Source: Methanofastidiosum sp964630765 (GTDB taxonomy: Archaea; Methanobacteriota_B; Thermococci; Methanofastidiosales; Methanofastidiosaceae). From it: DNA of 15,955 nucleotides. The notes under the pieces are model-generated. The model worked only from the letters and a program-made list of their open reading frames with translations. It was not told the origin of the DNA and did not search any database. This document shows, in pieces, positions 12,213 through 15,955 of this stretch (its first letter is position 1; each line of letters opens with the position of its first letter). The position numbers and the translations under genes were made by a program. The DNA is taken from positions 1 through 15,955 of the forward strand of contig CAZVXE010000035.1 of NCBI GenBank assembly GCA_964630765.1. Direction: 5' to 3'.

Positions 12213-13967
12213 ATGTTTGAAATAAAGGCAAAAGATGGGTTAGGCAGAATAGGGAAATTATCGATAGGCAAAAAAAAAGTTGAGACCCCAACACTAATGC
12301 CTGTTATTAATCCCAATAAGATAGTTATTGCTCCAAAGGATATGGCTGATTATGGGGCAGAAATGCTAATCACAAATTCATATATTATTTACAGAACTCC
12401 AAAACTCAAAGAAGATGCTCTTGAAAAAGGAGTTCACAAAATGCTCGATTTTAACGGAGTTATAGAAACTGATTCCGGCTCTTTTCAGATGGCTGCATAT
12501 GGTGATATAGAAATAGAAAACAAAGAGATACTACAATTTCAAAAAGACATTGGGGTTGATATTGGAACTTTTCTGGACATACCAACTCATCCTGATGAAC
12601 CCCATAGAAAGACCCTTTCAGACCTAGAGATAACTATAGAAAGGGCAAGAGAAGCAACCGAATTTGACCTAGATCTAAATGGAACAATTCAAGGAGGAAC
12701 TCACCTAGATCTAAGAAAAAAATCGGCAGAGGAGATGAGTAAATTACCTTTTACAGTGAACCCGATAGGCGGTGTTGTTCCATTAATGATGGAATACCGA
12801 TTTAGTGAATTGGTTGATATTATTCTAACAGTAAAAGGTAGTCTTTCACCCTCAAGACCAGTTCATCTTTTCGGCGCCGGCCATCCAATGTTATTGTCAT
12901 TATCCGTTCTTTTAGGTTGCGACCTATTTGACTCCGCAGCATATGTTCTCTATGCACAGGATTCAAGATATTTAACTTCTTATGGTACAAAAAAACTTAA
13001 TGAAATGAAATATTTACCATGTAACTGCCCAGTTTGCAGAAAATATACCGCTCAAGAGCTAATTAATGAAAATGATCAAAAAAGATTAGAACTTCTTTCA
13101 AGCCACAACTTGTATGCAACTTTTGAAGAAATTAAAATAATTAAGGAAGCCATACACGAAGGAAATTTATTTGAACTTGTCGAAACTAGAATCAGGAGCC
13201 ATCCGAGATTACTACTTGCATATAGAAGAATCAAAGATTACTATGATCTTTTAGAAGAATATGATCCCTTTACAAAAAGATCTTCGATATTCTATACTGG
13301 TACAGAATCCAATCTAAGGCCAATAATGCAAAGAACTAAGGAAAGAATAAAACACATCGAATCTAAAAAATACGATGAGCATCTTTTCTTTGGAAAATTC
13401 CCAAAAGAACTTGAGTTTACTTATCCTTTTGGCCAATGTGAAATGGAAGAAGAAAGAAAAGGTAGAGGGGACCCTGAACTAAATGACGAGGACATAGTAA
13501 AAGTAATTGCAGAATATCAGTTTGGGCCAAATGTTGGAGAAAAGCTCTTCCACGATGTCGTTGTTAAAAGATCAAAAACTGGAATGATCCGTTATGTCTT
13601 TGATAAAAATGGAACTATGCTTGCAACTATAAGGGCTAGAGATGGATTATTTACACCAAATATTGAGGGGTTAAAAAGATTGAAGGATATAATACCATAT
13701 CCCAAATACAGGATAATTGTGGATGATGAAGCTGCGCCGTTCATAAAAGACGGTGCAAATGTATTTTCAAAGTTTGTTTTGGATCTTGATAAAAATCTTA
13801 GGGCTTATGAAGAAATCCTTATTGTGGACTCGAAAGACAATCTTTTAGGAACAGGAACTTTAATGCTTTCCCCAAGAGAGGTTAGGGCATTTGAAAGAGG
13901 GATGGCTGTTAGGACAAGGTGGGGAATAGAAAAAAATAATATCAAAGAAAACCAGATAGAAGACTAG
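12213..13967 (+). CDS. tgtA: Archaeosine tRNA-guanine transglycosylase with PUA domain
   Basis: TgtA exchanges guanine-15 in the tRNA D-loop for preQ0, the first tRNA-bound step to archaeosine. The TIM-barrel catalytic domain shows ETDSGSFQ with Asp87, DIPTHPDEP, NGTIQGGTH, NPIGGVVPLM and the nucleophile region LFGAGHP...DLFDSAAY with Asp240. The structural zinc is held by Cys270, Cys272, Cys275 (CNCPVC) and His298. Middle domains follow, and residues about 490-572 form the PUA RNA-binding domain (YRIIVDDEAAPFIKDG to GMAVRTRWG). At 584 residues it is the full archaeal type, not the split form. It begins directly after the MoaD-like stop codon, with a GGCGGA ribosome site within that gene. Its 3' end overlaps the convergent tadC-like gene by 26 bases. 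Confidence 0.96.
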   Translation: MFEIKAKDGLGRIGKLSIGKKKVETPTLMPVINPNKIVIAPKDMADYGAEMLITNSYIIYRTPKLKEDALEKGVHKMLDFNGVIETDSGSFQMAAYGDIEIENKEILQFQKDIGVDIGTFLDIPTHPDEPHRKTLSDLEITIERAREATEFDLDLNGTIQGGTHLDLRKKSAEEMSKLPFTVNPIGGVVPLMMEYRFSELVDIILTVKGSLSPSRPVHLFGAGHPMLLSLSVLLGCDLFDSAAYVLYAQDSRYLTSYGTKKLNEMKYLPCNCPVCRKYTAQELINENDQKRLELLSSHNLYATFEEIKIIKEAIHEGNLFELVETRIRSHPRLLLAYRRIKDYYDLLEEYDPFTKRSSIFYTGTESNLRPIMQRTKERIKHIESKKYDEHLFFGKFPKELEFTYPFGQCEMEEERKGRGDPELNDEDIVKVIAEYQFGPNVGEKLFHDVVVKRSKTGMIRYVFDKNGTMLATIRARDGLFTPNIEGLKRLKDIIPYPKYRIIVDDEAAPFIKDGANVFSKFVLDLDKNLRAYEEILIVDSKDNLLGTGTLMLSPREVRAFERGMAVRTRWGIEKNNIKENQIED

Positions 13968-14769
13968 AGCCAATAATAAATCTAAATGTTAGATATCCAA
14001 TTGCAGTTAAAATAATACTGTGTTTAATTCCCGAAAATAAAGAATTTGTAGTCATCTTTCCAATCATGAGCCCCGCCAAAGCACCATGTATAATGAGCAT
14101 GTTTTGGAATGTAGTCTTAAATGCTTCTTTATTTATTGACTCTTTGGCAGTTGGAAGTGTTATTTCTGAGAATATTTCAACGAACTGAGTCTGAAGTAAG
14201 AAAACTACTGAAAGAAAGACAAGATAAGAAATGTAAATAATACCGGTATACTGGCCTAACTTAGAAGCCTGCTCTTTTGCAAGACCCCTCATCATTCTTG
14301 CACTTTCTGCTGCAGACTCTAAAATCTTTATGATATTTCCTCCGGCATGATGGGCAATAACAATAAGTGATACTGTCCCTTGTACATTTTCACTTTTTAC
14401 CTTATCTGAAAAAGATGTTAAGACCTCATCAAATGGGATACCCCATGATATCTTTGAGGCCATAATCTTTATTTCATCGGTAAGTCTCCCATAATCGTCC
14501 TCCTGCGCCATCTTTATGGCTTGAGGAAGGGTCATTCCGGCGGCTTGAGAATCAGCAAGTGCTCTTAGAAATTCAGGGAACTGATCTTCGATTTCGGTGA
14601 TCCATGCTTGCTCCCTCATTTTTAATACGAGGTAAGGGCCAACTGCAACGATTATACCTGCAATAGCTAGTTCACTTAAGTTTAAAATAAAGAATCCGAT
14701 TAAACTGAGAATTATCCCTGCGGCGATACTACCAATCGTTACATAAACATTATAATTTTTTTTCCTCAA
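13942..14769 (-). CDS. GspF/TadC-type secretion membrane protein (second of pair)
   Basis: This 275-residue integral membrane protein has a T2SSF (GspF) domain. Two helices lie at about 9-50 (YVTIGSIAAGIILSLIGFFI and AIAGIIVAVGPYLVL). The cytosolic helical GspF segment (ITEIEDQFPEFLRALADSQA, MTLPQAIKMA and IVIAHHAGGNIIKILESAAE) covers about 56-165. C-terminal helices sit around 172-195 and 224-268. These proteins form the inner-membrane platform on which a hexameric ATPase acts in archaella, type IV pili and Tad systems. The start is TTG at 14769, with a CAGGTGG ribosome site. It follows its partner gene after 13 bases in an ATPase-TadB-TadC order. The filament made is unknown, as no pilin is in view. 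Confidence 0.88.
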   Translation of the reverse strand: MRKKNYNVYVTIGSIAAGIILSLIGFFILNLSELAIAGIIVAVGPYLVLKMREQAWITEIEDQFPEFLRALADSQAAGMTLPQAIKMAQEDDYGRLTDEIKIMASKISWGIPFDEVLTSFSDKVKSENVQGTVSLIVIAHHAGGNIIKILESAAESARMMRGLAKEQASKLGQYTGIIYISYLVFLSVVFLLQTQFVEIFSEITLPTAKESINKEAFKTTFQNMLIIHGALAGLMIGKMTTNSLFSGIKHSIILTAIGYLTFRFIIGSSLLSGFL

Positions 14770-14782
14770 ATTTCCACCTGCA

Positions 14783-15757
14783 TTACCTCTTTGGGGCCAC
14801 CTGGTCCACTGCTATTATAAATATAGCATAGCCGATAGGCAGTCCAAAATATACAACAATATTATTAATCAAATTTACCTGTGACATTGGAGTTCCCATT
14901 ATACCCATAATTGTTGTCATGATAATAATGAATACTGGCCCTACAACTAAAGCTGTGACATAAGTTTCCGCTATTAAACCAATAGTTTCTATCGCAGCTT
15001 CAGTTTTCATTCTTTCAACTTCCATTAATCTGTTTCCTTCAAGATACAGATACTCTCTGAGATTTCCACCTGTTCTTATGGTGGCTATCATCTTCCATAT
15101 AAGTTCACTGAATAGAGGGGAAGGAGACCTGTTAGCTGCCCTCTGAAGAGCTTGAACTAAATCGAGTCCAAAGTTTTCAATATCATTTAAAATCTTTTCC
15201 GATTCTCTTGATACCTCCCCATATCTTCTAAACTCTACAAGTGACCAAAATATAACGGCGGGAGGTACTCCTGTTCCAGCTATTGTTGCCATTGTATTAA
15301 CAGCGTTTGTAAGTGCAAGATTAATTTTTCTTGATCTTTCTCCAGCTTTAAACGATGGATAAACCCAGAAGACTAGAAAAGTCGTAACAGCAGTTAAAAC
15401 TGAAATTAAAATAATTAAGACTAAGTTAAAGACAAAATCAACAGGCTTACCGGGGGAGATAATTTCATTTATAAAATCTCCTAAAAACAGAGGAACAATA
15501 ATAATTGATACTAATAAAGCAATAATACCTGCAATAGCGGTAGTAAGCATCATTGCACTGACATAAGCACCAAGATTTAAGGGTATGTCACCTTTTCTCA
15601 GAGGGGCGTGAAGTTCTTCAAAACTTTTTAGCCTTTTGTCTACCAAAAAACCAAATCTTTTATGGGCCATCTTCCCATAATTCATGAAGAAGCCCCTTTT
15701 TTCGTATCTTTCGATTTCTTGGACTGCAATGTCCTTTTCTTTTTTTCTGCCTAGCAT
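14783..15757 (-). CDS. GspF/TadB-like secretion membrane protein (first of pair)
   Basis: This 324-residue protein has a charged cytosolic N-terminus (1-60), two helices (about 66-95 and 108-135), a cytosolic GspF domain and two C-terminal helices (about 265-290 and 300-320). The GspF domain runs from NLALTNAVNTMATIAGTGVPP through FGLDLVQALQRAANRSPSPL to MIATIRTGGNLREYLYLEGN. It is the upstream half of the membrane platform; the archaellar ArlJ/FlaJ carries two such halves in one chain, whereas here they are separate genes, as in bacterial TadB/TadC. ATG 15757 lies four bases after the ATPase stop, with only a weak TGAG ribosome site, so coupling to the ATPase is likely. Confidence 0.88.
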   Translation of the reverse strand: MLGRKKEKDIAVQEIERYEKRGFFMNYGKMAHKRFGFLVDKRLKSFEELHAPLRKGDIPLNLGAYVSAMMLTTAIAGIIALLVSIIIVPLFLGDFINEIISPGKPVDFVFNLVLIILISVLTAVTTFLVFWVYPSFKAGERSRKINLALTNAVNTMATIAGTGVPPAVIFWSLVEFRRYGEVSRESEKILNDIENFGLDLVQALQRAANRSPSPLFSELIWKMIATIRTGGNLREYLYLEGNRLMEVERMKTEAAIETIGLIAETYVTALVVGPVFIIIMTTIMGIMGTPMSQVNLINNIVVYFGLPIGYAIFIIAVDQVAPKR

Positions 15758-15761
15758 AGGC

Positions 15762-15955
15762 TCAACTTTTTATTTTTTGTAATATTATATCCGGGTCTCT
15801 CATATATACCTTTATTATATCCCCCACATCTCTAAAGTTAACTATATTATTTTCAGCCATCCAGCCTAAAACAAGAGATCTCCTGTTTATTTCTTCCCAT
15901 ACTTCTTCTTGAGTCATGCCTCGAGATATGGATATTCTTTTTACTATGCTACTCT
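15762..15955 (-). CDS. Secretion ATPase (GspE/TadA/ArlI family), C-terminal fragment
   Basis: The minus strand reads as one open frame from the window edge to a TGA at 15764-15762, giving about 64 residues. It starts SSIVKRISISRGMTQEEVWE and continues EINRRSLVLGWMAENNIVNF, then RDVGDIIKVYMRDPDIILQK. The 'R...L.WM...NI..F..V...I..Y..DP' pattern is the C-terminal end of archaeal type II/IV secretion ATPases, which power pilus or archaellum assembly. The Walker motifs lie beyond position 15955. Its place directly before the two GspF-domain genes supports the assignment. Confidence 0.8.
   Translation of the reverse strand, partial: SSIVKRISISRGMTQEEVWEEINRRSLVLGWMAENNIVNFRDVGDIIKVYMRDPDIILQKIKS

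Noticed and set aside
14769..14784. Five-codon reading starting at the ATG that overlaps the TadB-like stop codon
   Set aside because: The ATG arises from the TAATG stop context and reads out of frame into TGA; a leader-peptide role has no support, and GGTGG is better placed for the TTG start of the next gene.

Overview
This window is AT-rich, densely packed archaeal DNA, almost certainly from a euryarchaeal-type anaerobe. The evidence is an archaeosine-type tRNA-guanine transglycosylase with a PUA tail, a four-subunit pyruvate:ferredoxin oxidoreductase in the order gamma-delta-alpha-beta, NiFe-hydrogenase maturation genes (hypC, hypD), an archaeal thiol peroxidase with a C-terminal CX5C pair, and paired GspF/TadC-type membrane proteins behind a secretion ATPase. 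TATA boxes about 29 bases before start codons point to leaderless transcription, and internal genes carry GGTG/GAGG-type Shine-Dalgarno sites. No methanogenesis marker is present in the window. A lineage near Methanofastidiosa, Theionarchaea or Thermococci is a guess from overall style, not a demonstrated placement.

Layout. Positions 1-552 (minus) hold hypC and the start of hypD, overlapping by one base. A 378-base AT-rich spacer separates them from a plus-strand peroxiredoxin (931-1614). Then come a class I SAM-dependent methyltransferase (1851-2606), a YfcE/MJ0936-like metallophosphoesterase (2752-3396), a single-pass membrane protein of unknown function (3431-3853), a bile acid:sodium symporter-family transporter (3908-4825) and an alkyltransferase-like (MGMT-fold) protein lacking the catalytic cysteine (4852-5319). 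Most of these appear to have their own TATA box. The porGDAB operon follows (5418-8344), then a four-helix membrane protein (8418-9335).

A minus-strand adenine deaminase (9505-11151) is divergent from a compact plus-strand cluster: a 52-residue zinc ribbon with a GTG start (11298-11456), an unrecognised 161-residue Cys/His-rich protein with a TTG start (11449-11934), a MoaD/ThiS-like ubiquitin-fold protein ending in GGG (11958-12212) and tgtA (12213-13967). The window closes on the minus strand with a Tad/archaellum-like secretion module: the C-terminal tail of a GspE/TadA-type ATPase (15762-15955) followed by two separate GspF-domain membrane proteins (14783-15757 and 13942-14769). The last of these overlaps the tgtA tail in the convergent direction.

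How the genes work together. HypC and HypD assemble the Fe(CN)2CO moiety of NiFe hydrogenases, while POR links pyruvate to reduced ferredoxin, together implying a ferredoxin/H2-centred anaerobic metabolism, with the peroxiredoxin as oxidative defence. TgtA starts archaeosine synthesis at tRNA position 15. The zinc ribbon, 161-residue protein and MoaD-like protein upstream form the most interesting unexplained gene group here. The secretion module probably builds a pilus-like filament.
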